64,000 nt of DNA from Mesorhizobium sp. SARCC-RB16n (GTDB taxonomy: Bacteria; Pseudomonadota; Alphaproteobacteria; Rhizobiales; Rhizobiaceae). Position numbers and translations under genes: made by a program. The stretch lies in NCBI RefSeq assembly GCF_008520305.1, contig NZ_ML703290.1, positions 1 through 64,000 of the forward strand, read 5' to 3'. Of the stretch, positions 8,526-17,850 are shown in pieces. The notes under the pieces are model-generated. The model was not told the DNA's origin and searched no databases. It was given only the letters and a program-made list of their open reading frames with translations. Position 1 is the stretch's first letter. Every line of letters begins with the position of its first letter.

Positions 8526-8822
8526 ATGTCCCGCACCTGCGAACTCACTGCCAAGGCAGTCCAGACCGGCAACAATGTGAGCCACGCCAACAACAAGACC
8601 AAGCGTCGCTTCCTGCCGAACCTCGTCAATGTGACGCTGATTTCGGAAGCGTTGAACCAGAACGTGCGCCTGCGCATCTCGGCCAACGCGCTGCGTTCGG
8701 TGGAACATCGCGGCGGCCTCGACGCCTTCCTGGCCAAGGCCGACGTCAAGGAATTGTCGCAGCGTGCGCGTCTCTTGAAGAAGCAGATTGCCAAGAAGAC
8801 CGCCGAACAGGCCGCCGCTTAA
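8526..8822 (+). CDS. rpmB: 50S ribosomal protein L28
   Basis: A 98-residue basic protein with the L28 core: [20 protein letters not shown], then [12 protein letters not shown] and [19 protein letters not shown]. It is a component of the large ribosomal subunit. Alphaproteobacterial L28 carries the C-terminal extension seen here (about 20 residues longer than the E. coli form). I chose ATG 8526 because the family begins MSR and the upstream reading in the same frame is not conserved protein. Confidence 0.97.
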   Translation: MSRTCELTAKAVQTGNNVSHANNKTKRRFLPNLVNVTLISEALNQNVRLRISANALRSVEHRGGLDAFLAKADVKELSQRARLLKKQIAKKTAEQAAA

Positions 8823-8833
8823 TTCGTCTTTCA

Positions 8834-8871
8834 GGCGGGGGACGACCGCCCTGGCCAACCTCTTTTTGGCC
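8834..8871 (+). terminator. Likely rpmB terminator region
   Basis: Just after the rpmB stop there are two short stems: GGCGG (8834-8838) with CCGCC (8846-8850), and GGCCAA (8853-8858) with TTGGCC (8866-8871), the second preceded by five T within the loop and stem. Position after a single-gene unit supports a terminator, but no T-run follows the stem in the classical way. Confidence 0.4.
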
Positions 8872-8983
8872 GCTGAGCATCGGATCGGGATCACGAAGCG
8901 GTCATGGATTCGATGCTCGAACAAAGCGAGCGTGATCCGGTTTCGGCAAAAGCTCCGCTGGTTCCATTACCCAGGATAAAAAA

Positions 8984-9667
8984 ATGTCTTCCTTTTCGCG
9001 ATACTTGCCCTTTGTGGCCGCCATGGCGCTTGTCGTCGTGGCATCGAACATCCTCGTACAGTTCCCCATGCAGGGCCAGATCGGCGGCCTGTCGCTGGCT
9101 GACGTTTTGACCTGGGGCGCCTTCACCTACCCCTTCTCCTTCCTGGTCACCGACCTCGCCAACCGCCGCTACGGGCCTGCCGTGGCGCGCCGGATCGTCT
9201 TTGTCGGCTTCATGACGGCGGTGGTCTGCTCGATCCTGATCCCGCCATTCCTGTTCCGCCATGGCTTCATCGAATTCGAGACATCAGCCGACCGGCTGGT
9301 GCGCATCGCGGCCGCTTCGGGCGCGGCGTTCCTCACCGCACAATTGCTCGACGTGACCGTGTTCAACCGTTTGCGCCGGCAGAGCTGGTGGCGGGCGCCG
9401 ATCGTCGGCACGCTGGTCGGCTCGGTGTTCGACACCGTCGTGTTCTTCAGTGTGGCCTTTTCGGCCCCCTTTGCCTTCGCCGGCCCAAGCGACAGTTTTG
9501 CGCTGGAAAGCGCCCCATTGATGGGCGTATTCCATTTCGACGCCATGCGCTGGGTATCCTGGGCGCTCGGCGACCTCAGCGTGAAGCTGATCATCGCTGT
9601 CGTGGCACTGATCCCCTACCGGCTGCTCGCCGCGCACTGGAGCCAGCCGGCCGTTGCGACGGTCTAA
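8984..9667 (+). CDS. Queuosine precursor transporter (VUT/YhhQ family)
   Basis: A 227-residue membrane protein with about six helices. The family features are the N-terminal helix FVAAMALVVVASNILVQFP, the charged FLVTDLANRRYGPAVARRIV near residues 53-72, and the C-terminal HFDAMRWVSWALGDLSVKL. E. coli YhhQ imports preQ0 and preQ1 for queuosine tRNA modification. The same role is a family-based inference here, as the VUT family also includes uncharacterised members. The next gene starts three bases after its stop. Confidence 0.87.
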   Translation: MSSFSRYLPFVAAMALVVVASNILVQFPMQGQIGGLSLADVLTWGAFTYPFSFLVTDLANRRYGPAVARRIVFVGFMTAVVCSILIPPFLFRHGFIEFETSADRLVRIAAASGAAFLTAQLLDVTVFNRLRRQSWWRAPIVGTLVGSVFDTVVFFSVAFSAPFAFAGPSDSFALESAPLMGVFHFDAMRWVSWALGDLSVKLIIAVVALIPYRLLAAHWSQPAVATV

Positions 9668-9670
9668 ACG

Positions 9671-10351
9671 GTGATTCCCTGGATCCAGCTGGACTCCGCG
9701 AAAACACCTGATGGCCAGCAGGAACTGCGGCTGAAACGGCGCGGTTTTGAATTCTCGATCATGCTCGGCACCAACGAGCTGATGAACAGCCGGCTGAGCG
9801 GCTCCGAGGAAGCGCTGGCGAAACTGTCCTGCCAGAGGATTGCGGGCCAGATTCTGCCGAGAATCCTGATCGGTGGGCTTGGCATGGGTTTTACGTTGCG
9901 CGCTGCTCTCGCCGAGCTGGGCGACAATGCCGAAATCGTTGTCGCCGAACTGGTGCCGGCCGTGGTCGCCTGGGCGCGCGGCCCGATGGCCGAGATTTTC
10001 GCCGACTCGCTCGATGATTCCCGCGTCACCATCCGCGAAACGGACGTCGGCCAGTTGATACGGTCCGAGCCCGCAGCCTGGGACGCGATCCTGCTCGACG
10101 TCGACAACGGCCCCGAAGGCATCGTCCACAAGGGCAATGACGCCCTCTACAGCGTGGCTGGCCTCGCCGCCGCGCGTACCGCTCTCAAGCCGGGCGGTGT
10201 GCTGGCGGTGTGGTCGCAAGGGCCGGATGCCGGCTTCACGTGGCGGCTGAAACAGGCAGGCTTCGCGGTCGAGGAAGTCAACACGCGCGCCAACGGCAAG
10301 CGCGGCGCGCGCCATGTCATCTGGATAGCCACCAACGGCTCACAATACTGA
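9671..10351 (+). CDS. Spermidine-synthase-like SAM-fold protein
   Basis: A 226-residue protein starting at GTG 9671, three bases after the previous stop, so the two are probably one operon. The fold is that of spermidine synthase: the ILIGGLGMGFTLRAAL glycine loop near residues 65-80, then VVAELVPAVVAWAR, and AWDAILLDVDNGPEG near 135-149. It lacks the N-terminal beta domain of true SpeE and the usual polyamine-site motifs, so an aminopropyl transfer role is doubtful. It is better described as an orphan methyltransferase-fold protein. Confidence 0.82.
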   Translation: MIPWIQLDSAKTPDGQQELRLKRRGFEFSIMLGTNELMNSRLSGSEEALAKLSCQRIAGQILPRILIGGLGMGFTLRAALAELGDNAEIVVAELVPAVVAWARGPMAEIFADSLDDSRVTIRETDVGQLIRSEPAAWDAILLDVDNGPEGIVHKGNDALYSVAGLAAARTALKPGGVLAVWSQGPDAGFTWRLKQAGFAVEEVNTRANGKRGARHVIWIATNGSQY

Positions 10352-10438
10352 CCGACCCATCACCGGCAGTCGGGAACAATGTCCTGGATCGGCCGTGCAT
10401 TGGGAAATCGTTGGAACGCGTTCACCTAATGATGGCAC

Positions 10439-11467
10439 TCAATCCTGGTGCAGAATGAATTCCAGGTAGAGATTGCGCTGCAGGATCGAGTGATTGTCGT
10501 CGGAGATCAGCGACACCATCAGCGCGCCGTCATCGCGGGTCCAGACGTCGAGACCTTCCATATTGTCGATCTGGTAGCCCATGTCGGCTTGCAGCAGCAC
10601 GGGCCCGTCGGCGACCGCGCCCTTCTCGACGCTTTCGCCATGGATGCGCCGCAGCCGCATCTTGAGGCCGCCCGCCATGGTGAAACTGCGCTCCAGCAGC
10701 AACAGGTCGCCATCCGGCAGAAAGGCGCCATCGGTGATGTCGAAATCGTCGTTGCGCTTGACGGTGAAGGCGCCCTTGCGCGGCCCTTCGATGATGGCGG
10801 CGTAGATGTTGCCGGCCTTGTCGAGGCTCTTCTCCGAGACTACGACCAGGCCGCCCCAATGCTGACCGTTGGCATTTGAATGGGTGACTGTCTCGAAGCC
10901 GCGGTTCTGCCGCAGCCCCCGCGCCGGCACCAGGAAATCCAGCTGCCCGAACGGCGCCGTCATGTTGTCCGGGCCGATCCTGAACTGGGCGACGCGATGG
11001 TTGCGCTCGAACCCAACGGTGGCGATGCCGTCCTTGACCGCGAGGCCTTCGGCGTCGACTTGCCATTTTTCGTCGATCGGCTGGCCGCTCGGGTCGACCA
11101 TTTGCTGCATGCGAAAATTCTGGATACCAACGGGTCGCCTGTCGGGGTCGCGGGCCACCGAGCCGAAGAACCAGTAACCGGTGTCGGCCACACCGATGAA
11201 ATCGCTGCCGGCTTTCAGAAACCGGAATGCCGACAGCGCGCCGAAATCACGTGACGGCGAGGTCATTTTCAGCCCGCCGACGAATTCAAGCTGGCCAAAC
11301 TGCTTGTTGGCACGGCCAATATGGAATTCGGTGATGGGGCGTGCCGAGACTGTGACGGGTTCAACCGAGGCCAAACCAGCAGAACCGGCTGGCGCCGAAG
11401 CCATGCCGGCGAGCAATGCGACGGCGGCGAAAAGCGTTTGCCGAAACCCGTCTCGCGAAAAGATCAT
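10439..11467 (-). CDS. Esterase-like activity of phytase family protein, secreted
   Basis: A 342-residue protein with an N-terminal signal peptide (hydrophobic segment [18 protein letters not shown]). The phytase-like beta-propeller domain follows, recognised from [32 protein letters not shown], and the closing [21 protein letters not shown]. Family members are predicted periplasmic phosphoester or phosphodiester hydrolases; the substrate is unknown. Its start overlaps the cobT stop by four bases (ATGA), so it is the third gene of the cobS-cobT unit, although no functional link to cobalamin is obvious. Confidence 0.82.
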   Translation of the reverse strand: MIFSRDGFRQTLFAAVALLAGMASAPAGSAGLASVEPVTVSARPITEFHIGRANKQFGQLEFVGGLKMTSPSRDFGALSAFRFLKAGSDFIGVADTGYWFFGSVARDPDRRPVGIQNFRMQQMVDPSGQPIDEKWQVDAEGLAVKDGIATVGFERNHRVAQFRIGPDNMTAPFGQLDFLVPARGLRQNRGFETVTHSNANGQHWGGLVVVSEKSLDKAGNIYAAIIEGPRKGAFTVKRNDDFDITDGAFLPDGDLLLLERSFTMAGGLKMRLRRIHGESVEKGAVADGPVLLQADMGYQIDNMEGLDVWTRDDGALMVSLISDDNHSILQRNLYLEFILHQD

Positions 11468-13362
11468 CCGGCGCGCCGCATGCCGCCGCGGCGCGTATCC
11501 TTCGCGCTTTCCTCGGCAAACAGCGAAGCCAGTTGCTCGGTCATTGCGCCAGCCAGTTCCTCGGCATCGACGATGGTGACGGCGCGCCTGTAATAGCGCG
11601 TCACGTCATGGCCGATGCCGATGGCCAGCAGTTCCACCGGCGAACGCGTCTCGATCAGCTCGATGACGGCGCGCAGATGGCGCTCGAGATAATTGCCCGG
11701 ATTGACCGACAGCGTGGAATCGTCGACGGGCGCACCGTCCGAGATCATCATCAGGATTTTGCGTTGCTCGGGCCGGGCGATCAGCCGGTTGTGCGCCCAC
11801 AGCAGCGCCTCGCCGTCGATGTTTTCCTTGAGCAGGCCTTCGCGCATCATCAGGCCGAGATTGCGCCGTGCCCGCCGCCATGGATGGTCGGCCGACTTGT
11901 AGATGATGTGGCGCAGATCGTTGAGCCGGCCGGGGTTCGGCGGCTTGCCGTCCTTCAGCCACTTCTCGCGCGCCTGCCCGCCCTTCCACGCCCGCGTGGT
12001 GAAGCCGAGGATCTCGACCGAGACACCGCAGCGCTCCAGCGTGCGCGCCAGAATGTCGGCGCAAGTGGCGGCGACCGTGATCGGCCGGCCGCGCATCGAG
12101 CCGGAATTGTCGAGCACCAGCGTCACCACGGTGTCGCGGAATTTGGTGTCGCGTTCCTGCTTGAACGACAGCGGCTGCATCGGATCGATGACGACGCGCA
12201 CCAGACGGGCCGGATCGAGGTAGCCCTCTTCCAGGTCGAAATCCCAGGACCGGTTCTGCTGCGCCATCAGGCGGCGCTGCAGCCGGTTGGCGAGCCGGCC
12301 GACGACGCCGGAGAGATTAGCAAGCTGCTTGTCGAGGAAGGCGCGCAGCCGGTCGAGCTCTTCCTCTTCGCAAAGCTCCTCCGCGCCGACTGTCTCGTCG
12401 AAAGCAGTGGTGTAGACCTTGTAGTCGATTTCCTTCGGCAGATTGGTGAAGGGATTGTCGTTGCGGCGCGCCTCGCCGGGCGTCTCGGCATCGGCATCGT
12501 CGTCATCGGACAGATCGTCGGCCGTCGCGTCGGAGGCTTCGGTCTCCGCCGATTGCTCGTCGTCGGCCGATGCCTCGGCGTCCTCGGACTGCGACTGCTC
12601 GGAGCCGGAATCGTCTTCGCCGCCCTCCTCGCTCTGTTCCTCGCCTTGCGGCTGGTTGTCGTCATTGTCCTCGGAGTCTTCGGTCTCCTGGTCGTCGCCG
12701 AGCTCCTCAGCCATTTCCATGGAGGCGAGCATCTCGCGCACGACGCGGGCAAAGGCCTGCTGGTCCTCGAGCTTTTCCGACAGGCCGTCGAGGTCGGCCT
12801 TGGCCTTCTCCTCGACCCACGGCCGCCAGAGTTCGACCAGCCGCTCGCCGCTCTTCGGCACCGGCCGGCCGGTCAGCTTCTCGCGCACCATGAGCGCGAG
12901 CGCCTCCTCGATCGGCGCGTCGGCCTTGTCCTTGACGTCGACGAGGTTGGCCTTGGCGTATTTGTCCTCCAGCATCGAGCCGATATTGTCGGCGACGCCT
13001 TGCATGGCTCGGCTGCCGATCGCCTCGACCCGGGCCTGCTCGACCGCGTCGTAGATGGCGCGGGCAGCCTTGCCTTCGGGGGCTAGCTTGCTGTGGATGC
13101 GCACGTCATGGCAGGCGCGCTTCAACGCCATGGAATCACCGAGCCCGCGGGTGATCGCGATATCGCTCTTCGATGCCTTCTTGGGCAGTTCGGGCAGCCG
13201 CGCGCGGCTGCCGGCCAGCGCCGGCCGGTCCTTGGCGAAGCCGACTTCCATCTCCTTGTCGCCGGCGATGGCGCGCATGCAGACGGTGACGGCGCGCTTG
13301 AAGCTGTCGGCTTCAGACCCCGTCTTCGACTTGTTGCGCGTATTGTCGCCCGGACCCGCCAT
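11464..13362 (-). CDS. cobT: Aerobic cobaltochelatase subunit CobT
   Basis: A 632-residue protein. With CobS and CobN it forms the ATP-dependent chelatase that inserts cobalt into hydrogenobyrinic acid a,c-diamide in aerobic B12 synthesis. The N-terminal domain begins [21 protein letters not shown] long acidic Asp/Glu/Ser region spans about residues 225-310. The C-terminal von Willebrand A domain has the MIDAS motif DNSGS at about 418-422. All are typical of CobT. It lies 11 bases after cobS and overlaps the downstream phytase-like gene by four. Confidence 0.96.
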   Translation of the reverse strand: MAGPGDNTRNKSKTGSEADSFKRAVTVCMRAIAGDKEMEVGFAKDRPALAGSRARLPELPKKASKSDIAITRGLGDSMALKRACHDVRIHSKLAPEGKAARAIYDAVEQARVEAIGSRAMQGVADNIGSMLEDKYAKANLVDVKDKADAPIEEALALMVREKLTGRPVPKSGERLVELWRPWVEEKAKADLDGLSEKLEDQQAFARVVREMLASMEMAEELGDDQETEDSEDNDDNQPQGEEQSEEGGEDDSGSEQSQSEDAEASADDEQSAETEASDATADDLSDDDDADAETPGEARRNDNPFTNLPKEIDYKVYTTAFDETVGAEELCEEEELDRLRAFLDKQLANLSGVVGRLANRLQRRLMAQQNRSWDFDLEEGYLDPARLVRVVIDPMQPLSFKQERDTKFRDTVVTLVLDNSGSMRGRPITVAATCADILARTLERCGVSVEILGFTTRAWKGGQAREKWLKDGKPPNPGRLNDLRHIIYKSADHPWRRARRNLGLMMREGLLKENIDGEALLWAHNRLIARPEQRKILMMISDGAPVDDSTLSVNPGNYLERHLRAVIELIETRSPVELLAIGIGHDVTRYYRRAVTIVDAEELAGAMTEQLASLFAEESAKDTRRGGMRRAG

Positions 13363-13373
13363 CGAGGCTCTGC

Positions 13374-14360
13374 TTAGCCCAGCACCACATTCGCCGCGCT
13401 CTCCGGCAGATCCTGTCCGAAGGCGCGCTGGTAGAACTCGGCAACCACCGAACGCTCGAGCTCATCGCACTTGTTGAGGAAGGTCAGCCGGAACGCCATG
13501 CCGACATCGCCGAAGATCTCGGCATTCTCGGCCCAGGTGATGACGGTACGCGGGCTCATCACCGTCGACAGATCGCCGTTGATGAAGGCCGAGCGCGTCA
13601 TATCGGCGACGCGCACCATCTTGTTGACGATGTCCTTGCCCTTGGTGTCGCGATAATGCTTGGCCTTGGCCAGCACGATATTCACTTCATTGTCGTGCGG
13701 CAGATAGTTCAGCGTGGTGACGATCGACCAGCGGTCCATCTGCGCCTGGTTGATCTGCTGGGTGCCGTGATAAAGGCCCGTCGTGTCGCCCAGGCCGACC
13801 GTGTTGGCGGTCGAGAACAGCCGGAACGCCGGATGCGGACGGATGACCCGGCTCTGGTCGAGCAGCGTTAGCCGGCCGGACGATTCCAGCACGCGCTGGA
13901 TGACGAACATCACGTCCGGACGGCCGGCGTCATACTCGTCGAAGCACAGTGCGACATTGTGCTGGTAGGCCCAGGGCAGGATGCCGTCGCGGAATTCGGT
14001 GATCTGCAAGCCGTCCTTGACCACGATGGCGTCCTTGCCGACGAGGTCGATACGGCTGACATGGCTGTCGAGGTTCACGCGCACGCAGGGCCAGTTGAGG
14101 CGGGCGGCGACCTGCTCGATGTGGGTCGACTTGCCGGTGCCGTGATAGCCCGACACCATGACGCGGCGGTTGTAGGCGAAGCCGGCGAGGATCGCCAAGG
14201 TCGTCGCCTTGTCGAACAGATAGTCGGGATCGACATCGGGCACATGCTCTGATGTCACCGAATAGGCCGGCACCACCATCTTGGATTCGAAGCCGAATTT
14301 CTCCTTCACCGACACCGTCGTGTCGGGCAGGTTGGCGATATCGCGATCGACCTTGTTCAT
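13374..14360 (-). CDS. cobS: Aerobic cobaltochelatase subunit CobS
   Basis: A 328-residue AAA+ ATPase subunit of the cobalt chelatase. Walker A is [12 protein letters not shown] and Walker B is [13 protein letters not shown]; the sensor region [13 protein letters not shown] follows. It forms a two-ring complex with CobT. I chose ATG 14360, giving [20 protein letters not shown] as in close relatives; the open frame continues to 14468 but adds an unconserved 36 residues. CobN is not in the window, and no cobalamin riboswitch was recognised upstream. Confidence 0.94.
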   Translation of the reverse strand: MNKVDRDIANLPDTTVSVKEKFGFESKMVVPAYSVTSEHVPDVDPDYLFDKATTLAILAGFAYNRRVMVSGYHGTGKSTHIEQVAARLNWPCVRVNLDSHVSRIDLVGKDAIVVKDGLQITEFRDGILPWAYQHNVALCFDEYDAGRPDVMFVIQRVLESSGRLTLLDQSRVIRPHPAFRLFSTANTVGLGDTTGLYHGTQQINQAQMDRWSIVTTLNYLPHDNEVNIVLAKAKHYRDTKGKDIVNKMVRVADMTRSAFINGDLSTVMSPRTVITWAENAEIFGDVGMAFRLTFLNKCDELERSVVAEFYQRAFGQDLPESAANVVLG

Positions 14361-14483
14361 ATCTCTCAACGTCTCCACGGGCGAACCGTCGCGTTTCGCC
14401 GGCAATCCATTTTGTTCGGGGGCGGTCTTAGAGCCTTTTCCAACCTTATGAAAGTTGGAAAACGACACAAACCGTAGGGTCGC

Positions 14484-15104
14484 TCAGCACAGGCCAGCCT
14501 GTTTGAGCACGCGATAAGCCTGAAGCACATCGCGGAACCGGTCTTCCGAACCTCTGTCGCCGCCATTCGCATCCGGATGGTGACGCTTCACCAGTTCCTT
14601 ATAGCGCGCCTTGATGTCCTTGCCAGTCGCCTTTGTATCAAGGCCAAGCGTTTCCAGCGCCTTGGCCTCAAGCGGCTTGGCCTTGCGCTCTCTCGCCTCG
14701 CGCGGATCCTTCGGCCCCTTGAACAGGTCGAACGGGTCGCGCATGCGGTTGTAATAGCCGGCGCGGCCGGAGCGCATCTGCGCCATATCGGGCGAGGAGC
14801 GCGTCGAGGCGCCGTTGACGCCCATTTTCCAGGTCGGCCGGTGGCCGGTCATGGCTTCCTTCTGGAAGCGCGCGACCTCGGTGTCCGGCACGCCGGAGAA
14901 GTAGTTGAAGCCCTTGTTGTACTCGCGCACATGGTCGAAGCAGAAGCGGAAATACTCGCCCTCCTTCATGCGCCCGACCGGCGCGCGATGCGTGCCCGCC
15001 TCCTTGCAGCCATCCCACTGGCAGATCGGCGCGTGCGACTTCACCTCCGCGTCCTTGTCGGGGCGAACGCGAATCTTCTCGAAATATTTGGGATACGGCT
15101 TCAT
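14484..15104 (-). CDS. J-domain (DnaJ-class) protein
   Basis: A 206-residue protein with its J domain at the C-terminus (about residues 145-205) instead of the N-terminus. The HPD that stimulates Hsp70 ATPase is at about 176-178 in VKRHHPDANGGD. The N-terminal two thirds contain a conserved Cys/His set (ICQWDGCKEAGTHRAP, FRFCFDHVREYNKGFNYF) that may bind metal. Next to cobS this gene is a conserved rhizobial neighbour, but no specific client is known. A role as co-chaperone for the chelatase is only a guess from position. Confidence 0.88.
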   Translation of the reverse strand: MKPYPKYFEKIRVRPDKDAEVKSHAPICQWDGCKEAGTHRAPVGRMKEGEYFRFCFDHVREYNKGFNYFSGVPDTEVARFQKEAMTGHRPTWKMGVNGASTRSSPDMAQMRSGRAGYYNRMRDPFDLFKGPKDPREARERKAKPLEAKALETLGLDTKATGKDIKARYKELVKRHHPDANGGDRGSEDRFRDVLQAYRVLKQAGLC

Positions 15105-15294
15105 CTAACCCATTTATGGGGCGTTCGCAGATGCGAAACAAGAATTGACATTTTCGCGATGATCGCCCTAACCGCTGAATCGCGGCTTAAAGCAGGCGAA
15201 TGAGCGATTTTGTTGCGCGGCAGCAGCCCCTTGTGAAACCGATTTCCGGTTTTTACGCTGGCGCGCCAGGCATATGTGGTGAACGGAGACGACG

Positions 15295-15597
15295 ATGTCC
15301 ATACAGGCAACCATCGAAGACAAGCTCAACAAGGCGCTTTCGCCGGACCGGCTGGTCATCATCAACGAAAGCCATCTCCATGCAGGCCATCACCATCACG
15401 GCTCAGACCATCACGGCACCTATGACGGCACCGGAGAGACACATTTTCGCGTTCGCGTTGTCGCTGCCAGCTTTGCCGGAATGAGCCGCATCGACCGTCA
15501 CCGCGCCGTCAACGAGCTGCTGGCCGACGAGTTGAGGGCGGGCGTGCACGCACTGGCAATCGAACCCGCGGCGCCCGGCGAACAGACGCGCTGGTAG
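15295..15597 (+). CDS. BolA family protein
   Basis: A 100-residue BolA/YrbA-type protein. It starts MSIQATIEDKLNKALSPDRL, has a His-rich loop HLHAGHHHHGSDHHGTYDG near residues 27-45, and the conserved helix region FAGMSRIDRHRAVNELLADEL. BolA proteins pair with monothiol glutaredoxins in iron-sulfur trafficking and iron sensing. The His-rich loop, longer than in E. coli BolA, is common in rhizobial versions and could hold a metal. It is divergent from the J-domain gene, about 190 bases apart. Confidence 0.93.
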   Translation: MSIQATIEDKLNKALSPDRLVIINESHLHAGHHHHGSDHHGTYDGTGETHFRVRVVAASFAGMSRIDRHRAVNELLADELRAGVHALAIEPAAPGEQTRW

Positions 15598-15641
15598 GCG
15601 AAGTCTGCGAGTCAGCCTGTAGCGCCCCTCTCGCGCTGCGA

Positions 15642-17195
15642 TCAGATCACCGCTTCGATCAGAAACGGCCCCGGGCGAGACAAGGCAGCATCGAGCAGCG
15701 CGTCGAACCGCTCGCAAGTATCCGCACGTGCCGCCTCCACGCCCATACCCTTGGCCAGCGAAACCCAGTCCAGCGCCGGATGGTCGAGATCAAGCATGCG
15801 CCTGGCATTCTCGCCGATCGCGTTCACGCCGACATTGCGCATCTCGCCATGCAGGATGGCGTAGGTGCGATTGGAAAAGACGATCGTCACCACGTCAAGA
15901 TTTTCCCGCGCCTGCGTCCACAGCCCCTGCACCGTATACATGCCGCTGCCATCGGCCTCGAGATTGATCACCTTGCGGCCGGGACAGGCGATCGCCGCCC
16001 CTGTCGCCAGCGGGATACCGCCGCCGATCGACCCGCCCGTGCCCATCATGTAGTCGTGCGGCGCGGCAAAGGCCGACAGCGCGAAGAAACGCCGCGCCGA
16101 GGTGACGGCCTCGTCGCAGACGATCGCGTCGGCCGGCAGCTTTCTCGCGACGGACAGTGCAATGGCATCTTCCGTCAGCCGGCCGTTCGGCGTTGCCTCG
16201 TCAGGAAAGGCGCTGGCAGTCACTGTCAGCTGTGACGGCTTGACGCCTAGTTTGTCGCGAAGCGCTTGCAGCGCCGCATGCAGGTCCTGCCCATGGGCGG
16301 CTAACGTCAGTACCTTGCAATCATCGCGGACAAGCCGCCCGGGCTTTCCTGGATAGGCGAAGAAGGCGACCGGCTCCTTTGCGCCGACCAGCACAAGGAC
16401 ATCGATATCCCTGAGCGTCGCCGTTGCTGCGTCGACAGGATAGGGGATGCGTGTCGGCGCGACGCGTCCGCGCCCGCGCTGCATTCGAGCGATCAGAACC
16501 TCGCTGAACAGCCTGACATCGCAGGCCGTCGAAATCTGGCCGGCGATTTCAAGAGCATCGGCCAGTGCCGCCCGCCCGCGAACGATCATGCCGACGCGGC
16601 CCGGAGCCGCGCGGACCGCCGCGGCGATCGTTCGCACGGCTTCCATGTCGACGACCGGCGGCGGCGCGAGTTCCACCTCGCTGGGCGAAACCGCGTCGGC
16701 GTCGCCCCAGGCCGCGTCCGCCGGCAGGATCAGCGTCGTGACACCAGGCGGCGTCAGCGAGGCGCGAAAGGCCGCCTCCGTGGCCGGCTGGACATCGGCT
16801 GGTCCCTCGATGCGGCGAATCCAGTTGGACATTGGCGCCGCGAGGCCTTCGATATCGCTGGTCAGCGGCGCATCGAGCGGCAGATGGTATGAGGCATGGT
16901 CGCCGACGATGTTGATCATCGGGCTCCTGGCGCGCCGGGCGTTGTGCATGTTGGCAAGACCGTTGGCCAGCCCCGGCCCGGTGTGTAGCAGCGTCGCCGC
17001 GGGACGGTCGGTCATGCGCGCATAGCCGTCGGCCGCACCCGTCACCACGCCCTCGAACAGGCCAAGCACGCAACGCATCTGCGGCTTGCGGTCGAGTGCG
17101 GCGACGAAATGCATTTCGGATGTGCCGGGATTGGCGAAGCACACCGTCACATCATTGGCCAGCAGCACGTCGCACAGGACATCGGCGCCATTCAT
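15642..17195 (-). CDS. Thiamine-diphosphate-dependent enzyme, acetolactate-synthase-like large subunit
   Basis: A 517-residue TPP enzyme with the three-domain plan of the IlvB/benzoylformate decarboxylase group. The cofactor-activating Glu is in FANPGTSEMHF near residue 27, the central domain is near 190-320, and the TPP/Mg motif near the C-terminus includes NLEADGSGMYTVQG. ATG 17195 follows a good GGGAGAA ribosome site. No small regulatory subunit is next to it, so it is unlikely to be the biosynthetic acetolactate synthase; it more probably acts on another 2-oxo acid. Substrate cannot be assigned. Confidence 0.87.
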   Translation of the reverse strand: MNGADVLCDVLLANDVTVCFANPGTSEMHFVAALDRKPQMRCVLGLFEGVVTGAADGYARMTDRPAATLLHTGPGLANGLANMHNARRARSPMINIVGDHASYHLPLDAPLTSDIEGLAAPMSNWIRRIEGPADVQPATEAAFRASLTPPGVTTLILPADAAWGDADAVSPSEVELAPPPVVDMEAVRTIAAAVRAAPGRVGMIVRGRAALADALEIAGQISTACDVRLFSEVLIARMQRGRGRVAPTRIPYPVDAATATLRDIDVLVLVGAKEPVAFFAYPGKPGRLVRDDCKVLTLAAHGQDLHAALQALRDKLGVKPSQLTVTASAFPDEATPNGRLTEDAIALSVARKLPADAIVCDEAVTSARRFFALSAFAAPHDYMMGTGGSIGGGIPLATGAAIACPGRKVINLEADGSGMYTVQGLWTQARENLDVVTIVFSNRTYAILHGEMRNVGVNAIGENARRMLDLDHPALDWVSLAKGMGVEAARADTCERFDALLDAALSRPGPFLIEAVI

Positions 17196-17313
17196 GCGAA
17201 TTTTCTCCCATTCACGAAGAGCAATTGCACCCGCGGATGTCCGCACGGCAATATCCCGCCGCCGCTTTTGGCATGATCCAGCCACAGAATGTGGCGAGCG
17301 ACAGTCTGCAGTG

Positions 17314-17403
17314 TCAGTCGACCGTCTGGCGCGGCGCGGCCCATGCTGCCAAGGGCAGCATCGCCGCCACGGAGGTCAGGATAAGGTTTCGTCGATCGAT
17401 CAT
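17314..17403 (-). pseudogene. Remnant signal-peptide start of a secreted protein (29 codons)
   Basis: ATG 17403 is preceded by a GGGAGA ribosome site and opens MIDRRNLILTSVAAMLPLAA, ending after Ala-Pro-Arg-Gln-Thr-Val-Asp at a TGA. It is a well-formed Sec/Tat-type leader with cleavage after AWA. It resembles the leader of the hydrolase starting at 23564 (MTIDRRTLLLASMAALLPAG). No mature domain follows in any frame, so it looks like the stump of a deleted paralogue. Confidence 0.5.
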
Positions 17404-17850
17404 CGTGGTCTCCCGCTGTGCGGGCCAACAGTGCTCGCAGGCGCCACTCGCGTCCAGTTAGCGATTGATAGTACCCAGAGGCCTTGCCGGACGATCAGCC
17501 ATCGATCCGAACCTCGAATGGCGATCGAGTCTTTCGGGACCATCGACTGGAGTGGAGGCCCGACCACCAGGCTTCGTCGAACTCGAACCGGGTCGCAACT
17601 CTCGCCGCACAGGCCCGCATCAACGCGCTTCAATGCCGTGCAGTTCACGAAATCAATATCTGCCCCTTGACGACCTCATCTGGCCATCACCACCTAAATA
17701 TTAGGTAAGCATTTCGGCCAGATGGCTGGCGTCTCGGGTTTCAATGCCAAATGCACGCGCTCTCCTTATAAAGGGAACCACCATGCGTTCCGGCAGTTGA
17801 ATACGTGATGAGACATTAGGCAGCCAGCACGGCTTTGAGGGCAAAGCATT
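17404..17850. other. Intergenic stretch upstream of prkA
   Basis: About 450 bases without a supportable gene. The right-hand half holds the nested dyad at 17677-17724. The left-hand part shows no repeat, no hairpin with a T-run and no protein-like frame. I looked for a sigma-54 (TGGCAC-N5-TTGCA) or EcfG-type (GGAAC-N16/17-GTT) promoter before prkA and found no convincing match. Confidence 0.5.
17677..17724. promoter_or_regulatory. Nested dyad upstream of the prkA operon
   Basis: CATCTGGCC (17677-17685) is an exact inverted match of GGCCAGATG (17716-17724). Between them, ACCTAA (17692-17697) and TTAGGT (17701-17706) form a second perfect inverted repeat with a 3-base spacer. The two dyads have almost the same centre (17700.5 and 17699). 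The block ends 126 bases before the prkA ATG. Two concentric operators or one structured leader are both possible. Confidence 0.6.

Noticed and set aside
9671-10351. True spermidine synthase (speE)
   Set aside because: The SAM-fold core is present, but the N-terminal domain and polyamine-site motifs are missing, so the name was not assigned.
11416-13086. Long plus-strand frame opposite cobT
   Set aside because: It exists because the cobT sequence is GC-rich and acidic; the cobT protein is fully recognisable in the other strand.
13374-15104. Cobalamin riboswitch controlling the cobS-cobT genes
   Set aside because: No B12-box-like conserved sequence or matching structure was recognisable upstream of either the J-domain gene or cobS.
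17700-17850. Sigma-54 or EcfG promoter before prkA
   Set aside because: AAGGGAACC and GCGTTCC are present near 17776-17794, but the spacing does not fit the general stress consensus, and no TGGCAC-N5-TTGCA was found.
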